NCBI RefSeq assembly: GCF_002911695.1
Contig: NZ_PQBS01000037.1
Span: 411,871 to 475,870 of the forward strand
Reading direction: 5' to 3'
Source of the DNA: Gracilimonas amylolytica
Lineage (GTDB): Bacteria > Bacteroidota > Rhodothermia > Balneolales > Balneolaceae
DNA length: 64,000 bases
Positions within the stretch are counted from its first letter, which is position 1. Each line of letters opens with the position of its first letter. Made by a program: the position numbers and the translations under genes. Of the stretch, positions 34,200 through 43,019 are shown piece by piece. Below the pieces are notes generated by a model, which was not told the DNA's origin, did no database searches, and saw only the letters and a list, made by a program, of their open reading frames with translations.

Positions 34200-35486
34200 A
34201 TGAAACTAGCAAATAAATATATCACGACAGTGCTTGTAGCGGTTATTATGGGAGCTTTCTCATTCTCCTCGCAAGCTCAGGAACGTAACAACATTCAATA
34301 TTATACCCCGCCTACCAAGGCAGGATTGAATGTATTTGAAGCCCCATTTACTACCGACAAAGAATTTGACGGTGTGTATGTAAGAATCGGTGGTTCTAAC
34401 ACACTTCAATTCCAGGGTTTAAGTCACGAAAATGACGCAAACAATCTATCTGATTTACAGTCAAACTTTAACCTGGCTACTTCAAATCTCGATTTTGATG
34501 TTGCTTTAGCTCCAGGTATGAGAATGCACCTTCGTACTTATCTGTCTTCACAACACCATACAGAAACTTATGTTAAAGGTGGTTACTTACAGTTAGACAG
34601 TTTTGATTTTATTGAAGAAGGTTTCTTAGCTGGACTTTCTGATCACCTTCGTATCAAAGTAGGTCACATGGAAAATAACTATGGTGACACTCACTTCAGA
34701 AGATCAGATAACGGTGCAGCTATTTTGAATCCTTTCGTAGGTAACTATATCATGGATTCTTTTACCACTGAAGTTGGCGGTGAAGTTTACGTTTACTCTG
34801 GCGATATCTTTGGTATGGTTGGTGTGACAAACGGAAAATTGAACCAAAGTACTAACGAAGAAACGATCAAAACCAAGCCTTCTTTCTTAACTAAAATTGG
34901 TTATGACAGTCAGGTTAATGATGATCTTAGATTTCGTCTGACCGGTTCATTGTTCAGAGTATCTCAAAGTTCTTCTATCTATCTATACTCTGGTGACCGT
35001 GCCGGTACACGTTATTACAACGTTATTGAGCCAGATAACTTCCGTGCAGGTAGATATTCTCCTACATTTACTGTATCCAGTAGAGCACCAGGTGGCCCAA
35101 TTGCAGGTGAAATGACTGCAATCATGATCAACCCATTCGTAAAATTCCAGGGACTTGAATTCTTCGGAGTATTTGAAACTGTAACTGGTCAGATCGATAC
35201 AGAAGCAGACAGCCGTACCTTCACACAGTTAGGTGCTGAGCTGCTCTACAGATTTGGAATGGATGAAGACTTCTACTTAGGTACACGTTACAACACCGTA
35301 TCTGGTGAAGAAGTTGGTGGCAATGATATCGATATAAACCGTATCAATATTGGCGGTGGCTGGTTCATGACTGATAACGTAATGACCAAACTTGAATATG
35401 TAAAACAATCATATGATGGTTTTACCGGAGATTATGCCGGTGCAGAATTTAGCGGAATCATGTTAGAAGCTGTAGTAAGCTTCTAA
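34200..35486 (+). CDS. Outer-membrane beta-barrel protein (porin-like)
   Basis: 428 residues. Signal peptide ending SFSSQAQ (about 27), then alternating amphipathic strands (FDVALAPGMRMHLRTYLS, LRIKVGHMENNYGDTHFRRSDNGAAI, FLTKIGYDSQVNDDLRFRLTGSL) and a C-terminal aromatic residue (MLEAVVSF), the outer-membrane insertion signature. The extended GHMENNYGDTHFRRSD loop resembles phosphate-selective-type and other 16-strand porins, but the substrate is unproven. Codon choice is more uniform than in its neighbours, as in highly expressed genes. Two strong terminators follow. Confidence 0.75.
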   Translation: MKLANKYITTVLVAVIMGAFSFSSQAQERNNIQYYTPPTKAGLNVFEAPFTTDKEFDGVYVRIGGSNTLQFQGLSHENDANNLSDLQSNFNLATSNLDFDVALAPGMRMHLRTYLSSQHHTETYVKGGYLQLDSFDFIEEGFLAGLSDHLRIKVGHMENNYGDTHFRRSDNGAAILNPFVGNYIMDSFTTEVGGEVYVYSGDIFGMVGVTNGKLNQSTNEETIKTKPSFLTKIGYDSQVNDDLRFRLTGSLFRVSQSSSIYLYSGDRAGTRYYNVIEPDNFRAGRYSPTFTVSSRAPGGPIAGEMTAIMINPFVKFQGLEFFGVFETVTGQIDTEADSRTFTQLGAELLYRFGMDEDFYLGTRYNTVSGEEVGGNDIDINRINIGGGWFMTDNVMTKLEYVKQSYDGFTGDYAGAEFSGIMLEAVVSF

Positions 35487-35503
35487 TATACCGACCTCAT
35501 AGG

Positions 35504-35537
35504 AAAAGGGCGCGCTGTGAAAGGCTCGCCCTTTTTA
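35504..35537 (+). terminator. Intrinsic terminator 1 after the porin-like gene
   Basis: AAAAGGGCG (35504-35512) pairs with CGCCCTTTT (35527-35535), and the T tract is part of the descending arm. It lies 18 bases after the stop codon. Confidence 0.8.
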
Positions 35538-35552
35538 TGTTCGGTAATCGCT

Positions 35553-35598
35553 AAAGCCGAATGGTCAGGATCACAGATCCGGCCGTTCGGCTTTTTTT
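35553..35598 (+). terminator. Intrinsic terminator 2 (tandem) after the porin-like gene
   Basis: AAAGCCGAA...GGTC arm (35553-35566) pairs with GGCC...TTCGGCTTT (35581-35594), followed by seven T residues. Tandem terminators are consistent with strong transcription of the upstream gene. Confidence 0.75.
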
Positions 35599-35632
35599 GT
35601 TTGTGGGAATCAACAGCCGGATTCATTGTATA

Positions 35633-35687
35633 ACCCAGCCCCCCCCGTAGAGACACGATGAACCGTGTCTCTACGGGGGGGCTGGGT
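35633..35687. repeat. REP-like GTAG palindrome, element 2
   Basis: The arm ACCCAGCC... with eight Cs, then CGTAGAGACACG (35633-35657), pairs with CGTGTCTCTACG, seven Gs and CTGGGT (35664-35687) around a 6-base loop. The C8/G7 mismatch is the only bulge. The 28-base core has the same GTAGrGrC...GyCyCTAC frame as 26167-26202. Confidence 0.7.
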
Positions 35688-35744
35688 GCGTTTAAAGATC
35701 CGGTGTTTAAAATAATTGTATCCTCCGTCTTTAAACGTATTTAT

Positions 35745-35752
35745 TATATTTG
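35745..35752 (+). promoter_or_regulatory. TAnnTTTG -7 promoter element
   Basis: TATATTTG matches the Bacteroidota-type -7 box exactly and lies 36 bases before the ATG at 35789. No convincing -33 TTTG is at the usual spacing (nearest TTG at 35716-35718). Confidence 0.4.
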
Positions 35753-35788
35753 AACGGATCGATTTAAATCATATCAAAGATCATATTC

Positions 35789-36772
35789 ATGAACCGAAAA
35801 CCTTCAGCTTTGCGAATATCCAGTTTTATACTCCTTTGTTTTTTAATGATATCCTGCCAACAAGAAAATAGAGATAGCCAAATGGCTGAAAGCCGGAACA
35901 ACCTTATGGCGATCAGTGGTATGGATAAGGTAGATGAGGGAGCATACCTGGCGGTGTACGACCTGAAAAGCTTTGAGGAGGGTAGCAGACTGTCTGTGAT
36001 TGAAGTTGATCCGGCATCAGGCATAAAGGTCCAACCTGTGCTAATCAATGATTGGAAACATGAAGACGGGGCCGGCAGTGATCTTGAATCGGTGTGCCGT
36101 TTACCTGACAGGGAAAATGAGTTTCTGATCGCTGAGTCCGGTAGGTGGGATGGGGAGTATGGGAGATTGTTCCATCTTAAATTGGTCAATGCTTCCTCAT
36201 CGTACAATGCCGACATATTAGGCGTCATTGAATTGCCTGAATTTGATGCAAAGGGACCGGATGATCCTGCAGGAGATGAGATCGAAGGATTGGCTTGTTT
36301 TAGCACTCTTAATAATGAATTGATCGTGCTTTTTGGGGAACGAGGAGGTTCTGATGCCTACACTGATGGTTTGATCCGATGGGCCCAAGCTGATCTCAGG
36401 AGTTACAAGTTGAAATGGGCAACTGAGGGTAAAACGGGCGTTGCTGTAAATGCTCCGGGCAATTGGACAAACAGTAGCTTGAACAGGGATATTTCGGGAT
36501 TACATATTGATGAGGCTCTAAATATCTGGGCTGTGGCATCAGAAGAGTTGGGAGAAAACGGTCCGTTTAACTCGATTGTGTACCGTATTGGAAAGGTTAA
36601 TGGAGATAACAATAAACCTGTGATATTATCTGACTCGTTGGAAGTGTACAAGGAACTTTCAGGTTTTAAAGCAGAAGCGATAGCTGCCGGAACAGATTCC
36701 ATTCCGGGTAGCCGGCTTACTATAGGAACCGAGGATGAACAGCTTGGTGGTACTTGGAGAGTCCTTAATTAA
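35789..36772 (+). CDS. Lipoprotein, SdiA-regulated/phytase-like propeller, function unknown
   Basis: 327 residues. Lipoprotein signal with lipobox FLMISC (Cys24). The mature part has propeller-like motifs: VDEGAYLAVYDLKSFEEGSRLSVIEV, GAGSDLESVCRLPDRENEFLIAESG, DEIEGLACFSTL, ISGLHIDEALNIWAVAS. The acidic DLESV/DEIEGLA pairs resemble the esterase-like-phytase propeller family. No catalytic residues can be assigned. Probably an outer-membrane-anchored, outward- or periplasm-facing protein. Confidence 0.65.
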   Translation: MNRKPSALRISSFILLCFLMISCQQENRDSQMAESRNNLMAISGMDKVDEGAYLAVYDLKSFEEGSRLSVIEVDPASGIKVQPVLINDWKHEDGAGSDLESVCRLPDRENEFLIAESGRWDGEYGRLFHLKLVNASSSYNADILGVIELPEFDAKGPDDPAGDEIEGLACFSTLNNELIVLFGERGGSDAYTDGLIRWAQADLRSYKLKWATEGKTGVAVNAPGNWTNSSLNRDISGLHIDEALNIWAVASEELGENGPFNSIVYRIGKVNGDNNKPVILSDSLEVYKELSGFKAEAIAAGTDSIPGSRLTIGTEDEQLGGTWRVLN

Positions 36773-36784
36773 TTCGAGGTCAGG

Positions 36785-37393
36785 TCAGTTTGCAAACGGG
36801 CTCCGTACGATCACCAGGTCAAACTGAATATCGAGTTCGTCTTCCACTTTTATGAGTCCGAACATGGGGGAGGGAGGTTCAAGCCCGAAATCGGTCATTC
36901 TGAGGATCTTATTTCCACCTACTGTAAAGCTTTCTTCACTGCTCGAAAACGAGTTTAGAGGAACCGTGTAATATCTTTCGGTGCCCGCAATTCGGATCGT
37001 GACCTTTGCTTCACGGGGAATCAGGCTGGTGGAATCGGAGACCACAAGTTCATTCAATATGATCTCAATAAAAGGGAACTCTTTATATTTAAGTGTACTT
37101 TTGAAATCACGGTTGATGGCACGTTTTCCACAGTCAAATTGGTCGATCTCCAGGTTCAGGTTCACCCCGCTTACCTGAACGGTATCACCGTTGACGGAGT
37201 AGGAATAATCCAGTGAATCTTTCTGTAATTCATGTTCAGATTCACAGGAAAATTCATTTACGTTTGATTTTCCTTTAATGCTTAACTTACTGCTGTCTCT
37301 TAGCTGAACCTGTCCATCCTGAGCAAGCGTTAGGGCAGGCAGAAGCGCGAAAGTCACAACCAACAATGTTGACAGCGTTTTCATCATACTCAT
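36785..37393 (-). CDS. YceI family secreted protein, copy 2
   Basis: 202 residues with signal peptide LSTLLVVTFALLPALTLAQ. Typical YceI features: VQLRDSSKLSIKGKSNVNEFSCE, RAINRDFKSTLKYKEFPFIEI, KVTIRIAGTERYY, EPPSPMFGLIKVEDELDIQFDL. Distant from the YceI at 33600, so an old paralogue. Likely a periplasmic lipid- or amphiphile-binding barrel. Convergent with the lipoprotein at 35789, with 12 bases between stops. Confidence 0.85.
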   Translation of the reverse strand: MSMMKTLSTLLVVTFALLPALTLAQDGQVQLRDSSKLSIKGKSNVNEFSCESEHELQKDSLDYSYSVNGDTVQVSGVNLNLEIDQFDCGKRAINRDFKSTLKYKEFPFIEIILNELVVSDSTSLIPREAKVTIRIAGTERYYTVPLNSFSSSEESFTVGGNKILRMTDFGLEPPSPMFGLIKVEDELDIQFDLVIVRSPFAN

Positions 37394-37449
37394 AGTTTTG
37401 GCGGGATGTTAGGTATCTATTTTAAATTTTATATGAACATACGAACTTA

Positions 37450-38223
37450 ATGACAAAAGAATTACTGGACGCAGCCATTGAAATTGCCCGTATAGGCGGG
37501 GACCATACTCTTAATTATTTCAAGAAAGATATACATATTATTTCTAAAGATGACGATACACCGGTTACGATCGCAGACCGGGAAACCGAGCAGATCCTGC
37601 GAAAGGAGATACTAAGCCGTTACCCTGATCATGGGATCGTTGGCGAGGAATTTGGCACAACAAACGAAGACAGCAATATAACCTGGGTACTCGATCCGAT
37701 CGACGGAACCAAGTCGTTTATTCACGGAGTGCCATTCTATACCACACTGATCGGTGTTTTAATGGATCATGAACCGGTAGTTGGCATTATTTACGCACCG
37801 GCTCTTGATGAATTGTGTGCAGCCGGCATTGGATTAGGGGCTACCTTTAACGGGAATCCTTGCCATGTGAGTGAGACGAAAGAACTTAGTGAAGCTACCT
37901 TTTTGGTAACCGAGATCGATCGATTCCGCGAGATGGGACAACAGGAGTTGTTTCAGGAACTTTTGGACCGCACAAGGCTTCACAGAACGTGGGGTGATGC
38001 CTATGGCCACATGATGGTAGCCACGGGGCGTGCCGACCTGATGTATGATCCCGAATTGAATATTTGGGATGCCGCTGCGTTACTACCGGTAGTACAGGAA
38101 GCCGGAGGGGTGTTCAGTGACGTAAAAGGTGAACAAACCATACATTCGGGCAATGGTTACTCCACAAACGAATTTTTATATCCCGAGTTAAAAAAAATCT
38201 TTGAAGAATACATTTCAGAATGA
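37450..38223 (+). CDS. Inositol-phosphatase family enzyme (probable histidinol-phosphatase HisN-type)
   Basis: 257 residues, full length. Li+-sensitive phosphatase fold with metal-binding GEE (Glu66/67), the signature LDPIDGTKSF (82-90, Asp82, Asp85) and WDAAALLPVVQEAGG (206-). It should hydrolyse a phosphomonoester: L-histidinol phosphate or myo-inositol-1-phosphate. The GTTNED insert and DPIDGTKSFIHGVPFYTTLIG are closer to HisN than to SuhB, but substrate choice is an inference. The stop codon overlaps the next gene by 4 bases (ATGA). The A8 run near its 3' end is in frame. Confidence 0.85.
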   Translation: MTKELLDAAIEIARIGGDHTLNYFKKDIHIISKDDDTPVTIADRETEQILRKEILSRYPDHGIVGEEFGTTNEDSNITWVLDPIDGTKSFIHGVPFYTTLIGVLMDHEPVVGIIYAPALDELCAAGIGLGATFNGNPCHVSETKELSEATFLVTEIDRFREMGQQELFQELLDRTRLHRTWGDAYGHMMVATGRADLMYDPELNIWDAAALLPVVQEAGGVFSDVKGEQTIHSGNGYSTNEFLYPELKKIFEEYISE

Positions 38224-40502
38224 AGAAATCAATAGCCACTATTTTATTTCTATTTGTCTTAAGCAGTCATGTTATTGCGCAAAATGAAGGTACGGTATGG
38301 CAGTATTCGGCCTACCCGAATCTTCCTTACTCCATAGAAAAACTTGACCTGGAGATGAGTATCGACCCACAGGAACCGATGCTGATCTCGGAAGGTACGT
38401 TTACCCTTGTTTCAAGATATTCTGAGTTGACGGAGGTGGTATTTAACACCGCAGAGTCACAAATAAAAAATATTATTGTAAATGGGGAAGAAGCAGATTT
38501 TACGGTCTCATCAGATTCCCTGATCATTGCATTGAAAGATACCTTACCCACGGGAGCTAAAGCTGAAATAACAATTGGCTGGACCTCGAACTCCCGTTAT
38601 GGAATCAAAAAGGATGTATATGGTAACTTATGGTCATCCCTAAACCCCAAAAGTCGCCGGTACTGGATCCCTTTACCTGATCATCCGGAAGTCAGTTTCC
38701 CAATGACCACCACTTTTACCATACCAACCGACCTATCGGTAATATCTCATGGCAGTAAGGTAACCGATGAGCTTGCTTCCGTGGATCAAAAAACGGTTCA
38801 ATGGAATTCGGAAGAAGATATTCCGGTCAGTGGATTGACGTTTGTGCTTGGAAATTATGAAACCATCAGTGCCCGGGCTGGTGTCAAGCAGGTATCTCTT
38901 TATGCAAACGAAAATGCACTATTGCCTGAGGTGCGAGAGGGTTTACTTGATATTGCGGTAAACACCCTTAAAGATCACGAAGAAAAATTATCGTTTGAAT
39001 ATCCATATCGTTCTATGAATGTGGTAGTTCTGCCTGATCATCAGTGGGAGGAAGTACAGGCCGGAGCCGGAGTGATCTACCTGTACCAAAATCTGGGTTC
39101 ATTATCCACTCAGCTTAAGCGTGGTATAGCGGCTCAATGGTTTGGTAACTATCATCGATACCTGAATACTACTGACGACCGGTACGAGTTTCTGAAAGTA
39201 CTTTTATCCGGAACTGATGAAACAGAAGCATTAGTAAACAGTGATGATCTTCAATCCATCCATCGCTGGAATATCTGGGAGAAGGGGGTAGATAATATGA
39301 ATGATATCCAACTCAAAGAAGTGATCGAGGGATCGTTGGGTGAGATGGTTCAGCAGTTTGAAGGGGTAACAGGCTGGGATGATTACGCCGATCTGTGGTA
39401 TGATAAAGTGGGTATGTATTGGGAGTCGTTGCCTCAGCCGGAGGTTTTTGAAACTGAAGAGACCAACGAATCAGGAAGTGATCCGGTTTACAATGTGGAT
39501 TATATCTATGATGAATTGAACGGCAGCTTGCTGTTGGCGTTTGAAGCCGTGGAAGCCCCAATTGAAACATTGGTTTCTGTAAATGCCACAGCCTTCAGTT
39601 TTACCGACACTACCACAACAGAGCTCAGTTTTACCGGCGCTGAAGATACGGTGGGTGTGAACCTCTCTTCCGGGATCGATTACCTGACCATCAACACACC
39701 GGATCATCCGGATCTCGTCCTGAACGAAACCAAACCCTTTATGTTCTGGATCGGACAGTTAAGGGATCAGGATCCTGATAACAGAATTCAGGCCGCAGAG
39801 TCTTTGAGGGCTTTCAGTGACAACCCCGACCTACAGCTGGCACTGAGAGATGTGATGGGACAAGAGCAAAATGAAGAAGTCAGAGCGGCCATGCTCGAGA
39901 CTCTGTCGTCCATCACAAAAGATGCCACCGGAACCGAAGAAACTTTTATCAGCTATGTCAATTCTGATAACATTGCCACGCAACTTTCAGGATTGAAGGC
40001 ACTGGCTAATTATGAAGGAAATGAATCTGCCGCCTACACGATACGAAACAAACTGATCAGAACTGAGGAGGATACAGTGTTCAACACAGGCCTTCGTTCG
40101 TATGTTCAAATAGCACCACTAAGCGATGTAATAAGTTTGGCAGAGAGATTTGAAGGAAGCGATAATAGCGATGACAAAGCTATGAAGATTCTTAAGTCTG
40201 TAGTAGGAACCGATACAACCGGTTCAGCTCTGCAGTTATCTGACCGATATGCCCTTGGTCAGTTTCCTTATGATCTCAGAAAAGAAGCTTTGCAACTGTT
40301 AATAGCACATAATAAAAGTTCAGATTACTGGAATGAGACCCTGAGTGTGTTAAAGGAAGACCGTGATGCACGCATCAGATATCATGCTTTAGAAGCTGTA
40401 AGATATCTTGATCCCGCCCAAAGGGATGACTTGTTATCATCCATGCTGAACGAGGAACTTGACCCAAGAGTGATCCGCAAGATCAAATCTTTCATGAACT
40501 GA
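38220..40502 (+). CDS. M1 aminopeptidase-like protein without the zinc site, with C-terminal HEAT-like repeats
   Basis: 760 residues with a signal peptide (ATILFLFVLSSHVIAQ). The N-terminal part is the M1 saddle domain (WQYSAYPNLPYSIEKLDLEMSIDPQEP). In the core, YPYRSMNVVVLPDHQWEEVQAGAGVIYL corresponds to the region before and around GAMEN, and KRGIAAQWFGN (300-310) corresponds to HExxHQWFGN. His, Glu and His of HExxH are replaced by Arg301, Gly302 and Ala305, and no downstream NEGFA is seen. The protein is therefore a predicted pseudopeptidase. Its C-terminus carries repeated helices (DNPDLQLALRDVMGQEQNEEVRAAMLETL; ARIRYHALEAVRYL) of HEAT type. Translationally coupled to the phosphatase gene. 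Confidence 0.85.
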   Translation: MKKSIATILFLFVLSSHVIAQNEGTVWQYSAYPNLPYSIEKLDLEMSIDPQEPMLISEGTFTLVSRYSELTEVVFNTAESQIKNIIVNGEEADFTVSSDSLIIALKDTLPTGAKAEITIGWTSNSRYGIKKDVYGNLWSSLNPKSRRYWIPLPDHPEVSFPMTTTFTIPTDLSVISHGSKVTDELASVDQKTVQWNSEEDIPVSGLTFVLGNYETISARAGVKQVSLYANENALLPEVREGLLDIAVNTLKDHEEKLSFEYPYRSMNVVVLPDHQWEEVQAGAGVIYLYQNLGSLSTQLKRGIAAQWFGNYHRYLNTTDDRYEFLKVLLSGTDETEALVNSDDLQSIHRWNIWEKGVDNMNDIQLKEVIEGSLGEMVQQFEGVTGWDDYADLWYDKVGMYWESLPQPEVFETEETNESGSDPVYNVDYIYDELNGSLLLAFEAVEAPIETLVSVNATAFSFTDTTTTELSFTGAEDTVGVNLSSGIDYLTINTPDHPDLVLNETKPFMFWIGQLRDQDPDNRIQAAESLRAFSDNPDLQLALRDVMGQEQNEEVRAAMLETLSSITKDATGTEETFISYVNSDNIATQLSGLKALANYEGNESAAYTIRNKLIRTEEDTVFNTGLRSYVQIAPLSDVISLAERFEGSDNSDDKAMKILKSVVGTDTTGSALQLSDRYALGQFPYDLRKEALQLLIAHNKSSDYWNETLSVLKEDRDARIRYHALEAVRYLDPAQRDDLLSSMLNEELDPRVIRKIKSFMN

Positions 40503-40541
40503 TCCGGAGATACAGAGAAGAAAACCATAGACTATAAAAAG

Positions 40542-40571
40542 AAAAGGGTAAGACGAACATCTTACCCTTTT
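40542..40571. terminator. Bidirectional intrinsic terminator
   Basis: AAAAGGGTAAGA (40542-40553) and TCTTACCCTTTT (40560-40571) form a perfect 12-base stem with a 6-base loop. On the minus strand it is followed by a T-rich CTTTTTATAG. It separates the convergent M1-like and ABC permease genes. Confidence 0.8.
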
Positions 40572-40595
40572 GAATGCTATTCAGTTAATAGTGTA

Positions 40596-41882
40596 TTATT
40601 GCCTGATCCACTTAGCCAGGTCTTTGAAGCTTGGCTTTTTTCCGTACATCAAAATGCCCACACGATAGATCCGTGCTGCCAGCCACATGATGCCGAAGAA
40701 GGTCAGGATCATCAGCAGGATCGAAACAATGATCTGCCAGGCCGGTACCGAAGTAGAGGCAATTCTTGAGATCATATTGATCGGTGAGGTTAGGGGAAAG
40801 ATGGATACAAATATTGATAAAGATGAATCCGGTGCCTGCATAACCTTGGTATTAAGGAAGTAAGCAATAAAGATCGGTAAACCCACGATCGGCATGAATT
40901 GCTGTGTGTCCTGCTCATTATCAACAGCGGCACCAATGGCGGCAAATAGGGCACTGTAGATCAGGAAACCCAGGAAGAAGAACAGCAGAAAATAAATGAA
41001 TATAGCCGGCTCGATCACCAGGTTATCCAGCATAGCCGGGTCGAAAGCTTCGCTGGCGGCTTCTTCGGGAAGGGAGTCCATTTGTGCATCCACGATCATG
41101 GCTGCAATGGGAGCTGCTGCAATGGACAAACCCGTGTAAAACAGGATCCAAATTCCAAACTGTGTCAACGCGATCGAGAGAACCCCGAATAACTTACCAA
41201 ACATCAGTTCTATAGGTTTGACGGAGGAGGCGATCACTTCCAGTACGCGGTTGGTCTTTTCTTCGATCACGCTGCGCATGAGTAAGGCTCCATAGAAAAA
41301 GATCCCAAAGAATATGAGGAGCCCCAGCACAAAGCCAAGAGCAGAGGCAAATACCGTGTTATCCTCTGATTCTCCCTCTTCGGTCAATTTGATGGCTTCA
41401 AGCCCTGTTCGTGTATCAAAGATATCCCGGATCTCGTCCGATACATTCTGTCGGGTTAGGCGTTCTTCCCGAACGGCTTCCCTCAGATCGGATCGTACAG
41501 CAGACAGAAAACTAAGTCCACCACTACCGCCATGTACCAGGGTTGGAGATTTGGAGTGCTCGATCACAGAATCTGATAGCACGATGTAACCATCCAGTTC
41601 TCCCGCCATCACCTCATCCCTGAGCTCTTCAATCTCACGGTCGCTGACATCGAAGTAGCGGGTTTCGTTAAGTTCTACGAGTCGTTCCACCAGAACATCG
41701 GTTTCATCCAGGATCCCGATCCGTTTTTCAACTTCCGTTTCAGAGATACTGATGAACACGATGATCCCCATAAAAGCCACAAAGGCAAGGGGAGTCAGTG
41801 CGGTAATGATGATGAAGGATTTACTTTTTACCCGGGTCAGATATTCTCGTTTCAGTACCAGCCAGATCTTATGCAAACTCAT
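40596..41882 (-). CDS. ABC transporter permease (NatB-like)
   Basis: 428 residues. One N-terminal transmembrane helix (SKSFIIITALTPLAFVAFMGIIVFIS), a large extracytoplasmic domain of about 130 residues (FDVSDREIEELRDEVM...), then five or six C-terminal helices. This is the ABC-2 type architecture of NatB, exporting Na+ or other cations or an amphiphile; the substrate is not evident. It overlaps the ATPase stop by one base (TAATG), so a two-gene operon. Confidence 0.85.
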   Translation of the reverse strand: MSLHKIWLVLKREYLTRVKSKSFIIITALTPLAFVAFMGIIVFISISETEVEKRIGILDETDVLVERLVELNETRYFDVSDREIEELRDEVMAGELDGYIVLSDSVIEHSKSPTLVHGGSGGLSFLSAVRSDLREAVREERLTRQNVSDEIRDIFDTRTGLEAIKLTEEGESEDNTVFASALGFVLGLLIFFGIFFYGALLMRSVIEEKTNRVLEVIASSVKPIELMFGKLFGVLSIALTQFGIWILFYTGLSIAAAPIAAMIVDAQMDSLPEEAASEAFDPAMLDNLVIEPAIFIYFLLFFFLGFLIYSALFAAIGAAVDNEQDTQQFMPIVGLPIFIAYFLNTKVMQAPDSSLSIFVSIFPLTSPINMISRIASTSVPAWQIIVSILLMILTFFGIMWLAARIYRVGILMYGKKPSFKDLAKWIRQ

Positions 41883-42802
41883 TATTGGATCTCCTCTTTT
41901 TTGATGTTGTCTTCTCCAACTGTGGAAATAAAAATGTCGGTCAGTGATGGTTGGATACGCTCAAACTTATGGATCTCAGCATGATCCATCGCCAGCTTCA
42001 GGATGTCCTGCATATTCTGATCATCCAGCACCCGTATCTCCGCAAAGTTTGTGGATCGGTTATTTATTCGAACATTTTCAAGCTTGTCGAGGAATGAACC
42101 ATCCCCGTCGAATTCAAGATTGATGGTATTTTCACCAAAGGAAGCCTTGATCTCCCGCAGGTTACCGCTCAGAACGGCTTTACCGTTGTTAAACAGGCAG
42201 ATGTCATCACACATTTGTTCCACTTGCTCCATGCGATGCGTAGAGAATAAAATGGTCTTACCGTTATCTCTCAGTTCAATGATGATCTCCTTCAGCGTTT
42301 CACTGTTGATGGGATCCAATCCACTGAATGGTTCATCAAAAATATAGATGTCGGGGTCATGTGCGATCGTGGCAATGAACTGTATCTTTTGGGACATCCC
42401 TTTCGAGAGCTCACTGATCTCTTTTTTCTTCCAATCAGTCGCATCAAATCGGTCGAGCCAGTAATTGATGGCTTTTTTGGCATCATGACTGTTCATGCCT
42501 TTCAGCTGGGTCAGGTACATGAGCTGATCAAAAACCTTCATTTTCTTGTAAAGTCCCCGTTCCTCTGGCATGTAGCCGATCATTTTTTGGGTCTCGGGAC
42601 TTGCCTCTAATCCATTGATCAATATTGATCCGGTATCAGGGGTCAGGATGTAGTTGATCATCCGTATGGTGGTGGTTTTGCCGGCTCCGTTTGGGCCAAG
42701 TAACCCGAAGATCCGGCCTTTTTGAACTTCAAAACTGACATCGTTGACCGCCTGGGTTTTACCAAACGATTTACTGATGCCATTTACGTTTATTACTGCC
42801 AT
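41882..42802 (-). CDS. ABC transporter ATP-binding protein (NatA-like)
   Basis: 306 residues from ATG 42802 (a GTG at 42808 is a less likely alternative). Walker A GLLGPNGAGKTTTIRM, Q-loop YMPEERGLYKKM, signature SELSKGMSQKIQF, Walker B DIYIFDEPFSGLDP and H-loop LFSTHRMEQ. The C-terminal 70 residues form the DUF4162-like extension typical of NatA-type exporters (ERIQPSLTDIFISTVGE). It partners with the permease at 40596. Confidence 0.93.
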   Translation of the reverse strand: MAVINVNGISKSFGKTQAVNDVSFEVQKGRIFGLLGPNGAGKTTTIRMINYILTPDTGSILINGLEASPETQKMIGYMPEERGLYKKMKVFDQLMYLTQLKGMNSHDAKKAINYWLDRFDATDWKKKEISELSKGMSQKIQFIATIAHDPDIYIFDEPFSGLDPINSETLKEIIIELRDNGKTILFSTHRMEQVEQMCDDICLFNNGKAVLSGNLREIKASFGENTINLEFDGDGSFLDKLENVRINNRSTNFAEIRVLDDQNMQDILKLAMDHAEIHKFERIQPSLTDIFISTVGEDNIKKEEIQ

Positions 42803-43019
42803 ATGCACTGTTATTTTTAAATGGAAGTTGTGGGCTCAGATGATAAACAAAATGATGGAAGATGCAGAATCATAATTAATATTGAACCTCATATCTGCTC
42901 ATTACCAAATCATTTAATTTTGTCGATTAAGCCCTTAATTATTTTGGAAGATGCCCAAAGATTGCTTATTTCCCGTTATAAAGAAGTAAACGAATAATCA
43001 GGAAGAAGGTTACACTAAA

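Noticed and set aside
38190..38197. A8 run as a possible frameshift in the phosphatase gene
   Set aside because: The frame is intact (TTA AAA AAA ATC) and the C-terminus is normal for the family.
42915..42922. Promoter of glgA at TAATTTTG
   Set aside because: The -7 match is good, but no -33 element lies at a suitable distance, so it was noted in the glgA entry and not listed separately.
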